From contig CM037830.1 of assembly GCA_021234535.1 (NCBI GenBank), positions 8,931,252-8,995,251 of the forward strand: 64,000 bases of DNA, read 5' to 3'. The position numbers were made by a program, and so were the translations under genes. The stretch comes from Stichopus chloronotus (Eukaryota > Echinodermata > Holothuroidea > Aspidochirotida > Stichopodidae). The notes beneath the pieces are model-generated. The model was not told the DNA's origin, made no database searches, and worked only from the letters and a program-made list of their open reading frames with translations. Of the stretch, positions 24,676 through 37,900 are shown one piece after another (within the stretch, counting starts at the first letter, position 1; the number at the start of each line of letters is the position of its first letter).

Positions 24676-27600
24676 CTATAAGGTGAAGTGATCCCTCATC
24701 TTTGAGTACAGATCTCTGACTATGTAATTTTCGTAATGCATCTCGAGCATACTAAGACCCTGTCGCACGTAGCTAGCCCAACATGAACCGATACGACGAC
24801 GGGACACTTTCGATACACCAATTTCCTTTCCGTCGATGAGGAGAATGGCCTTCTGCTTGTTTGATTTTGTAACACGGATTGAAGACTCGACGAGAGTCAT
24901 CTCCCTCCGTTGGAATTGACCTAAGAAAGCAAACAGAGGTAAAAACCCCAAAGATCTTCAGTTTCTTCATGCTACATCAAAATTGTTAACAAAAACAAAC
25001 TTTATCCACTGCACTGTTTGTGGCTTATTATCGTTAACATAATATACATTGTATCCAGGAAATTGTTGCCATCACTAGTATTCCCTTGTTATTCATGTAA
25101 TTATAATATTACATTAAAGTAGCACTGGAATACATCGTGTTCATCATGTGAATGCACAATGTCTTATTTGTTTTGACGTCGCTATGTCATAACATACATT
25201 AAAATCCTCCTTCCAGTCATCAATACATTACTGAACCCATCTGGAGGTGGATGGACAACTAGAGCCTTATGTTACAAGACGAATACTTTTTCTTGATTTC
25301 AACGAGACCTGTCATTGAGGTTTGTGTAGGATCATCAATGAATAACTGGTCCACTGGTAATGATGAAGAGAAATATTTGTTTTGTTTTCATATTTGCAAG
25401 ATTGCATAAAGTGGGTGACGGTTACGCAGAATGTTAGTAAAGGCTAATGTTATCATCTGCGGTATCATTTATAGGCGTCCATATCTTCTTATATCAGCAA
25501 AAAGACGTGCATTAGCCTGATCCGTCAAAACATAATATTCTTGTATAAACCACGAATTGATTAGCCGTTGCACCCTGTGCCTCCGCGTTAAGTGAAGTGT
25601 GCGTACATCTTGGAAGTTGTGTTTAGTTCGAATTTTATCAGACTCAGCCGAAACAATTTTTTGGGTAAAATTAGCCTTTTCTGTCTGTGCTTTAACAAAG
25701 TATAGGTCAGGTGCAACAAATAAGTAGGTCATCATAGTAATACTCATTTAATACTACAGGTCGTAATAAATGACCACACAAATGAGAGTTCACGGAAAGG
25801 GTAACAGAAGACATTTAAACAATCACAGAAATTCAATATCGAGACTTAACCCCTTCAATTGGAACGAACAACAAGCAATCCAAACTCAAATTGTTTCAAC
25901 ATTCTACCACTAATAAGACTAAGATGCCATTTGTATATAGGGATACCTTGCTATTCAAATTAATGAAATACGATCTTTACATTTGTTTCAGTTTTACCAG
26001 ATGTGTGTTAACGTCATATGGAGCCACTCACGCCACACCCACACACAACCTGCAAAATTTATTAACCAGGATACCTCACCGAAGAAAACATTAAAGAAGT
26101 AATCATTAAATGGTAGTACTTGATTAAACGAATACTTCGTCATGTCGGTAAAGGATTTTACTTCAGTTTTGGACGAAATTCGTCTCTTGATTTACCAGGT
26201 GAAAAGATTTTTAACATAGCCTGCTTGCTCTTGCTTTAATGTCCTTGTTAGCACTTTTCTGTGACCAGTTGAAGCATCGAAGAAACTAAATATATCTCAC
26301 CTATGATTCCATCAACCTGTGGTGAAAACATTCCTCCTTTGACAAGTTGAAAGTCGAAGTGGTCACTATTTCCACGGTAAACGCGATGGCGGTAAACTTT
26401 CATGACGACACCATTAGGACAAGATATCTTGACCGATTTGCGGTTACTGTTCCTGACTTTACAGTCTCCGACTTGTACTGCAGAGTTACGATACCACTTA
26501 AGACTAGGATTGCCGTTGACTAAGATCCTGTCACGTGATATCGTTACCCAGTCATCTTCGAGACGAATGGCTATCTTACCGAAGAAGCTGGGTGTTGGTT
26601 TGTCAGGGTTGAGGGAGGTGTAGTTGAACTTTTCCACCATCTCACCATTCACAGTGACACCTTCAAAAAGACCAAAAGCAACACAAAACCTGTACACCAG
26701 TAGCAACAAAAACCCCACAAATGACAAAAAAAATGTAAACCAGTCGCTGTATTAAACAGATGATAGAAAATTTAATTTCAAGGCGGATAGGTAGTTTTGA
26801 TACTTATTTTACATACTGTTTTACACTTTCCCCAAATCGGATGTAAGAATATCTCCTTGACAGAATTGTGGTGGAAAGTGATTTGTAAAAGGCAAAAGCA
26901 TGTAGGAAGTTCCCCAGTATACAGAAAAAAATCTGTTAAAATTTTAATTTTTCTTATCTTGACGTCCCACAAATAATATTCATGGTACATGTATTCATGT
27001 TTTATCTGTTAAGGAGTCATGCTTTAACCCGATCTGGAGGACGAATGTGTCGAAAGTTCTGTTAAAGAAGCCGGCTTAGATTATGAGGTACTGTATGTTG
27101 GTACATGATGAAACTAACCATGTTCAAATGCACTCCTTATAACGTGTATTTACTTTGGAATAACGCAATTTGAGATATATTTTGTGGAATGTACGCCAAA
27201 TAGAACCTACACTTACGTTACACTTAGGCAACAACTCATCCCATCAATTTTAGTTAGAGCTTTTTGTATCACAAGCCGGTGCGATTGACTTGGATGATAT
27301 TCCATCTATTATTGGTTATACTTTTACGATTTAGAATCTTTAAAAGTTATCGCAATAATTTAAGTTCTCATGATATTACTGTGTATGTATGTAGAATTAT
27401 TGAACTCTACATTCAGAGCCAGGCTGGTTTGCTGACATCGTTTGGTTCTTTCCTACACCAAATCTTAAGTCAGTGTGTGAACTGAAGAAATGCAAACTGA
27501 AGACCCACTAAGCCATTCTGTTAACATTTGATGACTTTGATAGATGCTTTTAAGTGTATTGTAAAGGTAACATATACTTAATGTATCATTAAAATATACA

Positions 27601-28964
27601 TTTTGAATGATAGCAAATTAAACTTTAAAGTTCTCTTTGTTGCGTTTAGTTACCAATGATAGGATCGTCTATGAGATTAACTACCATGCCCTCTGGTCCG
27701 TGAATATCAAAACACATTCTTAGGTCAGAATCGGCATCCAGGATAACGATGTGTGGGTCTCCTCCAGCTTGTAATGAAAATATTAAGACAAAACTTCCAA
27801 ATGTACAATTGCATTACATATAATATTATGGATAAGACGAAACAAATGTAGATCATATAATGAACGTTTTACATCTTAATGCATTCCAAAAACTAGTAAC
27901 AATGTTTTGTAGCCCATAAATGAATGATTATTGTACGTGAAAAGATCGTATACATTATCTATCATTTTCCAACCGTGTATTGACTTCATCGTCGTCAAGG
28001 TATCCCTTTACATGTCAAACTTTACAGTTCGAACCAATAGGTCAGTTAAGCTCAGTTTGCTTTTTAGTATGTCGATGATTGCATACTAAAGGGGAGCTAG
28101 TCTTTGTACCGATAAATTTGGTAAATTGTAGCCACCTTGGTGAACAAAATGTTAGCACGAAATGATATTTTGATAGGTAGATGAAAGTATGAAATGAAAG
28201 ACGGCTTAATCGGGAAAGCGGTGTAAGGGGAGTGTGTTTCCATCTCCTTGAGTACAGGTCAAAGACAGTGGTAGGGGAAGGTATGAATATCGTTGCTAAA
28301 GGGCCTCTGTGTATCCGCCAAGTTCAGATAAGTATCCTCAAGTCAAATGTATTTATGGGCCCTTTTCCTGAAAAAAGTTATAATTAACTAAGCTCTGATC
28401 TACCTTAAACATTGTTTAGTGAATTGTTACGTTTTGAGCAGTTCATGGTATATACGGGTTGCTCCTTCGTTGCCAACTTAGAAGAAATAAACTAAGCTAA
28501 TGTGCAACGAAACAAGTAAATTAACTCTAATTTAGTATGTTTTGACAACAAGAAAACGTCATGGGAGGTTCGGACTGATTTGACAGGTGCTTAAAGGGTA
28601 ACGAGGCAGAGATGGAACAATAAATTAGAAGTCAAAATCAAACTACTTCACACATTACTCTATCTACTTCAATTATAAAGATTGAGACACAACGTTCCTT
28701 TAGACTACAATATATCAAGTACACTCCAGCTTAACACTATTTGCAACGAGCATACTTACCGAGATCACCACGACCTCCTATTGCTTGAGGAGGTAACGCT
28801 TTTTGATCTAGAATAAATTTAAAGCTTTCTGCCATCTCGACAACCTCGTTTTGTCCCTGTGTTCTTCTGTCTGTTGTTTGTAGATTAGTCACCTCTATTT
28901 TGTCTCTAAGAGTTAAGAACTTCCATGCTCTTTCCGAAAACCGTTCCGCTGCTCTACGTTTACG
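24676..28964 (-). CDS. Gene B exons 8-11: linker and heavy-chain C-terminal domain
   Basis: Exon 8 (28760-28964) starts RKRRAAERFSERAWKFLTLR, the second half matching the conserved Arg-x-Trp-x-Phe-Leu-Thr segment. Exon 9 (27654-27767) encodes GGDPHIVILD and CFDIHG. Exon 10 (26301-26660) carries the beta-rich body. Exon 11 (24676-24920) ends with SCWASYVRQGLSMLEMHY and the stop at 24676. Exons 9-11 correspond one-to-one with gene C exons, in the same phases and similar lengths (114, 360 and 245 against 114, 372 and 239). Confidence 0.8.
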
Positions 28965-31900
28965 CTGTGAAATATCAAGTAAAAGAGATTTAGAAAATAG
29001 CCCTAGTTATCACAATGCGATGAAAATATGGTCATATCTATTACGGTATTTGAAAATATGGTCTGTCACAATTTAAATTATTGGTTTTCACGATGGTAAT
29101 ATCAATATTTTCTGAAAAAGACAATGCCAGCAATCCTCAATAGTCATTGAAATAAAAATTAAAGTAGTCAAAGGATAACATCAGCCATACCATATAAATC
29201 ATTCCCTTCGATTTGGATATTTGGCTTGTTCTCACTCAAGGCTAATAGAAGTTAGTTTGTAAAATGGTCAATGCTAAATAAATTTTGATGGAAATTTTGT
29301 CTATTTTCAACTTTTTAAATTCGGTGTATTCTAAAATGTGTTTTCCAAGTCACACGTATCTTACATGTAAAAATTTAAGAATTTATAGCTGTTTTTTTAA
29401 GTCCACGAAACAAACAAATTGTTATCATATGAATATGGAACGTTTGCTCTTTACATTTTCATGTTGGACTCGGAAGAGGCACGCTGAAGCATTCCAACTC
29501 ATTTCAGTGTAACGAAACATCCTGCATTAAACGTGCGTTACAAATTTATGACACCTTGATAAATCCTCTTTAGAATTGGTATCTTTAACACATTAGTCAT
29601 GAGACTAACTCACCGTAATCGGAGCACTTAGCTCAAGTTCAAAGGTATCTCCCTGGACGATGCCAGCGACGGTTGCATTTATTATATCTCCGATAAAGTA
29701 GTCGTTCAGTCTACCGGCAACCACGAGATCCTGACCATCGTAATAAGTCAAGTAACTATGTTTAGTCAAGGATTCTTCATCGACGATCGCTGGTGGATAG
29801 AAAGTTTCGACGTTCCACATCAAGGGGGTAGAGTACCTCTGCAAGAAGTTGAGTATTTCCATGTGAGATTCGGATGAGGGCATAATCAGTCGGTAGTTAC
29901 CGTTGTTGTCCCAAGCCAGTTTACGGTAGTAGTAGTCGTTGGTTACTAGTTCCGAGCCAATGGCAACGACGTCTAGTACATGCCTGTTGTCAATGGTTTT
30001 GGTGATCGCACCAAGCTGGGGCCTTATCACATCCGATGAAATACCATTGGTGAACAATACAACAGTATAGTACTTATCGTCCTCAGTGTTGAGGGTGGGA
30101 AGAAGCAACTTCATTGCTTCAAAAATATCACTTTCTGTAAATTATAGATTAATATGAGAAGGAAATCACTAAGTAGGGGGAACTCTAAACCAGTGAGCTT
30201 CAATATAGGGGGTTCCATCGGAAACTCCTTCATTTGTACCAACTAGGTGGTGCCACTGACAACTGTTGCAATGGGCTTAAATGGTAGTATGAGTTAACAT
30301 ATAAGGTTCATATCGTCTGTTACGTTATTGATTTCCACAGATAAATGTTGTCCATAACTATAACATTAAGCTATTCTTGAAACTGTTTTCGAATTCTAAC
30401 ACGTTGCAACGCCTATCAGAGTGGACCAATCTGATTAGGTGTAACTTGCTGAACATTGGTAAATCTTCTACAACTTGAAGAAAGCTTGCAAAAACTGACA
30501 AAATCCTCCAAGACATTAAAGACTTATGACCCTTTTAAACGTCTGCATATGACACGTCTAACGTAATTTTTTTTTTATACACCAGTGTATGTTGATTTGG
30601 AGACTGATATAAACAGCCGTTTTGATTTGTAAGACTCTATAGTCGTGATTTGATTGTCTGCAACAGCCTTGGTATCAAAACATTCTCCTTAACATAGGGT
30701 GTAAGAAGGTGTGAAAGAGTTTGCTTGGCTATAAACTACAAACTCAATATAGCGCACAAAAATACAGGGTGAAACGCGTCTTTCATGAATTGACACTCTT
30801 CTCACACCTGAGAAAAATGATTAGCATAAATTAAACTTTCCGATGTATCTTCTTCTAAAGTACGGCTCATTGGTTCAATAAAAGTCAAGTAAATAAACAG
30901 AAATGACTGAAAAATACTTGCTACATACCTGTGCCTATGTAACTGAATAACATAGAATAAAGAGTTCGACTTATGTGTTCATCATTTAACTTGTTTGATT
31001 GAAGGAAAACATAAAAAAAAATATGTGCGCTGTCTTTTTAAGTCTTGCACGAGTTTTCTCTCTTAGTAAATACGGGCCTTCCCTATCCAAAGAAGTAACC
31101 TTTTCTATGTACCTGTGTTAGTCGGGGCGCCTTTTGGTGAAGGATCACCTTCTCAGCACAGTCCAAGCGTATCTAAGTTTTGTCTCTGATGATAATTCTC
31201 AAAATATTGTAAATACTACTTCTACTGAGAAAAACTACTACAGTTGTTTACTTCTGAAATTAATAAGGTGGATGACTCTTTGAGAAACGAATAACACGAC
31301 TCCTCTTTGTAAAAGAACTGTGAATAATTTTTTGCTTTACTAACTTTTACCATTGGTTACATGATATACATAGAAAAACGGACATTCATAATTACACAAA
31401 AATTTAGATTCAAACTATTTTTAGCTTTTGAAAAATGGAAAGATGGTCAACAAGGTTCAGATTGTAAGTTACCTCCACTTGTAGTTATTCCTTTGACAAA
31501 GGAAACTGCAGAGTCTTTGTTCTTTTGATTTGCTCTCGCTGAAACGTCATTCCAAGCGCTGGTAACATCTGAAAATGTCACGATGTTGAATTTGTCTGAT
31601 CTCCGAAGTTGATTTATTGCTTGTTCCAGAGCAATTTTCAGTTGATCAAGTTTGATACCTTCCATGGCCTCTGAATTGTCAACCAAGTAAATGATTTCCT
31701 TTGATAGTGGTACCAGTTCTTGTGGGGATATTCTGTGCAAGAAATAATTGTCGTAAACCTGCAAAAAATGAGACTTGTGATAGTAAATTATTGTTACGAA
31801 AATGAAGAAAGAAACCTACGCTACTAAAATTAAATGATTTAGTGCCGATATATGCCCTCCTCTGCCAATCATATTGGTGGTTTTTAGTAGAATCTACTCT

Positions 31901-34900
31901 CCCTATCTACATTGTAATATGAATATTTTTATGCAAATTGATAAACCGATATTGTGCATCTTTGCATCATTCGTCAAAAGGAAGGCAAATAGCTCTTATT
32001 CCCATTAAGCATCAGTTTGACTAATCAAAATGTTCTGCATGACACGCAGGACATCGCAGGATACCTGGGTAGAAGACGCTAGAAAGAATTGCGTTATCGA
32101 CCTCTTCCTTTCATTGTCCACCATTGTCCTTTGACGTCTTTGCCAGCCCATCATTTTGTATTCCTTTTCCTCTTATTTTTCTCTGCCTATCCTCTCTCTG
32201 TAATCCTTTCTTATCACTGTCTTCATTTATGGTTACCGAAGTGCACAAAAACGAGGAATGATGATACCATATATTCGAATTTATGAAACAATATTTTTGG
32301 CACATTAACAAGATTATGCGGTACTATTGCTTGGTGTTGTTGCTGGGGAATTTGCATTGATTGTAGACATGGCCGATTTGTTGGAGGTTTCCAGCTAAAT
32401 ATCTACACCTGCTATTGATTGAAAGGAAAGCACATTTAAACTGAAAATAGTGTGTTTATGTTATTGGGAGAGCGGCCCAATTGGTGGAGGATTCTAATAA
32501 ATGTCATAAATTCTGGAATTATATCGGCTGCGGCCAAATATATTTTTCCTTCCATTACCTCTATCCCGAATCGCTTACTGTGAGTCAAACTTTCGGTCAA
32601 AGCCTTCAGGAGAAAATCCCTTTGCTCTTTATTCCGTCTATGAAGATACTATAGTGGCAAGTGTTATTTTTCTATGAAATCTAAAAAAAAAAAAACTATT
32701 AGCCCAACATTACCATTATTTTATGACCTTATCTCTTTAGTACTAGAATAAAGAAAATGGTTCATGTTTTTGTTTTTTATCTGAACTTGGATGATGTATT
32801 GACCAAAACAGGACCCATATATGTGAAATCTGCCTGTAGGTGTATGCATGTAATGACCCTTAACCTCCAAATTCAGTGACCCAAACCAGTAATTAAATGT
32901 TTTCTGTTACCCACCAAATAGAAGCAATGACAATTTGAAAAACACCTGTGTTAGAACATACCGTGATACTTCCCGAAGGCGTGCCCTGTTCTACATCATA
33001 TGCGACGGTTAAGTAGCCATTTAGTCCTTCCTCCGAATCCTTAAGTTGTTGCCTTGACGTAGCACCAAATGTAATGTAAGCAGTCGATGGATCTACTTGT
33101 GCTACAGACAGAGTGACATCAAACAGGGTGTCAGGGTCTGACGATTCCCATAATGATTCGATGAACGTCATTTCAAGATGGTCGTCCATATTTACTTCAA
33201 TATTAATATCCTCAGCAAGCTGACCGTGAGACACAAATACATACGTAAAAAAAAAGGAACGAAAGACAGTCTAAGAATTGTTGGAATGAAGCATTATCTT
33301 AGACTAGTGGTTTTTATTCCAGATAGATGTAAAAATATGAAAGCATTGCCGACAATTTGTTGACTATCTGTTACACTGATTTCAGTTTAGTGGGTAATTT
33401 TAGTTTGATTTATACAAATCTCAGTAAAGAAAATACCACCGATGTGAATAACAAAAGAAGAAAATATCACTGTAAAACTTGATTGTGCACGTTAAAGCAC
33501 AAAGAAACAAAACACTCACCAGTCCTGGGCTTAAATGAATCCTGTGTATGTATTCTCCGTTCATTCTTCGCAGTAGCTCTTGATAATTTAGTTGGACTAA
33601 GGCTCCCGAATCAGCTGGCACAGTCACAGAAATACTAAAGTTTCGAATTTCCGCCTCCCTGCGAATTAAGAAGGATTTTTCAAGATATTAGCTCCCAATG
33701 AAGACTTGATTTGACTTTCATTATGTGGGGAACCCTTTGACTTGCTTTTCTTTACCTTACAAACATTCTAAAGTGTGCCTTTTCTTATATTGTTGCTTAA
33801 GTATTACTTACTCTTCTGAAACTTCGAAGTCAAATATTTTCGAGCCATCGTCTACATAAAATGACTTCGTTGATCCGTAAGTGTCCCTGAAAGTAAAGAT
33901 AAATGATACGCTTACATATGGAGTTAGCAGAAAGACACACTACACTGACATATAAATGAAATGTGTAAATGTAGGCTATTCGGGACTGGGAAAATACGCA
34001 GGAGGGGTGGGGGGGGGGGGAACTGTGTAAAGAGAATAGCATTTTCACGCATATCCATGTGAGGGACAGATAATTGATAAGTTTTCAGCCAGCAGAATAT
34101 CTGGCAACCATTTCGGTTTCAACTGCGGGAAGACTTTGCCCACATGAACCACGTGGGTCCCAGATGGGCTACGTTCTCAACATTTTACCTATATGGAACC
34201 CAGATGGCCTCATCGGGGTTGGGTGGGAAATTTAATTTCAGCCGACTTTTAGGGTTGGCTGTTATTTTCCCACTCCATGCCTAACATAACACTGTTACAG
34301 GTTCTGCGCTGTGCTCAGACCGTTGAGTCCTTACACGTTTTATACTGTTTATATTGTGTAAGATCAGTACATAAAAAATCAGTGTCATAAATACTCATTA
34401 ATATTACTATTACTTACTTTTGTCACTACATCCCTGTTTGTAGAGTCAAATGTAATTAATCCTTTGTAGCAGTATAATTTAAAGTCTGAGGGCTTTGTTG
34501 ATTGTAGTATTGTCTCAGTTTTTGCGCCCGACGTGTGTGCATAGGTTTCATTCACTTATCGTTGTTGTTGTTGCCTAATAATTCAGTGGGTTGTGATCTA
34601 CATTAATTATATTGCAATAATTTTGCATATATACCCATTGAGCCCAACATACTAATTTACCTTTTCAATCTTTTACGAAAACAGCAAGTTTTCGATAGGT
34701 TGCTTATGCAATCTTTCGCGGCAGTGCTTGTCGTACAATGCAATGAAAAAATACTACACAAACACTTTTTCTGTAAATAAATCGATTATTGACAATGATA
34801 GAACTGCACAGACTGCCCATCTACGCCACCCTACATTGCCCAGGTGTGCACCAGATAGGAGTCACGGTGCAAACGACAGCTGGGCTCCATCTGGGCAATC

Positions 34901-37900
34901 TGGGTTCCAGGTATTTCGAACTACATGTGCTTTACCCATCTTGGTCTCATGTGTCAGCCAAGTTACACACATCTGGTTCCAACATATTTTGTTTTTGCTG
35001 GGTTGTATTCTGAACACAAAAGCCAGACATAATTTAGACACGAACTTATGACATCGGAAAACATTTACGCAAAATATTTTAGTTGGTTTCGTTTTTTCCG
35101 ATGATATTTATTTAATACCGAATCTCAACACAGGCTGTATCTTGTCTTCCTTGAGAATATGCAAAGAGAAAGCAAGACATCTTGATAGAATAACATTATT
35201 TGAAAACTGGGATTTGGAGACATATCGAAAGTCAAAGAAAGTTTCACATGATATTAGTGTATTATCGATAACATTGGAACTAACTCCTGAAGAAATATAA
35301 AATTGATGACGATATTGTACAAATTAAAAGAGAATTCATATATTTTGTGATGGGTAATTTCCCTACTTTTGCCCACACTGACTGATTACTTTAAATGGCA
35401 TGTTCTGATTACATTATGAAAACTCCGTGGCGATATTGTGTCAGATATATAGGTTGATTTCTCTGAAGTATACGGAGTGCAATATAAAAAAAAAAAACAG
35501 GAGAAAAAGAAAAGTACGTTGTGACAACGCAGGTTTTTGAATGATTTGTCACACTTGCCGCCTGCAGGTTTCAACATACAGAGAGGTGCATGATATAAGC
35601 ACTGAAGTTTACTCCCTGAATGTCTCCCGTTCATCGGCCGTGTGCTAAAAAAAATGTTTCCACACAATGACGTTCAAAATATGCATGAAGTGTGAGCTGT
35701 GATTTCTCATCCATTTTGACAATAAATTATGTTAACGAGTTGATCGAGTGAATGATCCGTCAACTTTACTACCAACTTGTTATGTCATCAGGAATATTTG
35801 GTGGTATGAGGTTAAAATGGCGTAAGTAGCGATGGATATTTTTTTTTTTTGGCATATATTTGTACACAACCGTTCAAAGCTGAAATTGGGTCAAGGACAT
35901 TCAAAACGGCATAAATATGTAGTTGCGACGTCCTTTCAACGTTTTTGGACGACACTGAATGTGCAGAGCTTGAGAATGAATGTTATATTGGTGAATTACG
36001 CATTCCTCGCCATATACCATGTGCAGAACTCGTCATTGGCCAATTGAGCACATTCAAAATCATTTGTCTGGAAAAATTACTTCATTGACAATGCAAACTA
36101 TTTTCTCATATGGTAGTGCGAAAATGAACTTCCGCTATGGTTCAACCAAATTTCCATCGAAAGGCCTCATACAGGGAACATTCAACTTCTGACATAATAC
36201 TTTAAAATGACGTGGTCTGTAATAACGCTGAAATATTTGAAATTATTTACAAGTCCACCAATATTTCCCTCGTGTTGCATGTTCCCGGTAGAGCATACTT
36301 ACACGGTGTAGTTAGCAATGAAAGCATCTGCAGGCATTAGTAGGTTAAATGTGATGACCCTGTCAACGTTTTCATTGTTAAGGATCGTCAGTGACATCTC
36401 TGTGTTGGCAAAGCCAGACGAAACTTCTGATCTCACGTCCAGGCGTTGAATGAACGGATTTCCTAGGTTTATGTCCTAAAATGGGCAAACATTACAAGTT
36501 AATGAAGAGATCGCCTTATGAAAGCTCGCGATCTTAGGCCTGTATATGATCGTAGAACAATGTTCTGATCTTATTAAATTGTAAAAAGCTATGCCTTACG
36601 TACTGCAGAAATCGATCTTTCTGCCCCTCTTGGGAGAGTGGGGAGGGGCCAACGGCATACACAGCCTTCGATGAATGACTAGACCAGTCTTCGTGGGGTA
36701 AGGTATCCATTCCATGGAAAATTTTGGGAGGAGTGTATTGGGGGAGGTCGTACCTCTCAAAGTTGGAAAAAAAACTTTTAGTTAAAGTGATTGCTTCAGT
36801 AGACACAGTAACAGCATTGGAATTTCATGTTTGGCAAGGATGTTAATTGCAACCATTCAGGAAATGTGAGAAAATGAATAGGTTTCAGTTGCTTAAGGCT
36901 GCCATATGATTTCACATTCTTCTAAAAAAGTGTAAAATACGATATTGTAGTGGTTGACAGTCTTCGTTCAAATCAACGGTGTGCTTCTTTGAACAAGCTA
37001 ATGGGAAGTACACTAGTGTTAAATATACAGTTAGTCAAAACCACCTAGGATTGCTGACGCCGCAATGATGTAATCAGTTTGTCGGTAATTTGAAAAATAC
37101 AGGCTTCCTTTCACCAAATACCGCAATTCCTGATACCGATCAAGGAGCGACGACTTGAGCAATAGCTTTTATACACCAATGAGACCTGTGTTTTTGCATA
37201 TTAATTGTGTAGACGATGATGGTAAGAACCTTTAATTTCAAATATGATTTATGTTTTTTACTGTTTTTATGCCAATCCTGTCGCTTTCCAAACAGTTACT
37301 GTTATTTTACATTTACTCCTATTTTCATTCATTGAAGGACGTAGTCCGTCCATTTATAACTTCATACATTACCTTTAAATGTACCTGTACATCTAAAAGT
37401 AAATTTAAGATTACACATAATCTTATCCTAATAGTTTTTCAGTATGCATGCAATCACTTTGATAGGGAGATGCAACCAGGCACACTTTTTGACTAGTTTT
37501 AGACTGCAGAATGTTAGCATCTTATATTCTATTTACATATTTCCCTTTTTGAAAATTACCACAAGTAAGACTACCTTTACGAATCTGCACAAGGTCGTAA
37601 AACTACTGACTGCCCATTTCTCCGGATCAGACGGGTAGTGGGAACCTCCCTCACCTAAGAGGGGATTAAGACTTAGCCCAAAAACGTTAGGAGTTACCCT
37701 CATAAGATCATAGATACTAGATGATCTAATGCTATTGCAATAACGAGACGGTTTTGCATTTACATCTCAGGTAGTTTTAACAAAATATTTGCGTTTTACA
37801 TAAACTCATCCCATTGAAAACGCATGTGCGGATGCTATACCTTCATTTTTGTAAAGTTTTGCATGGGTTTGAATTTCATATCTGATAATGCCATCAAATT

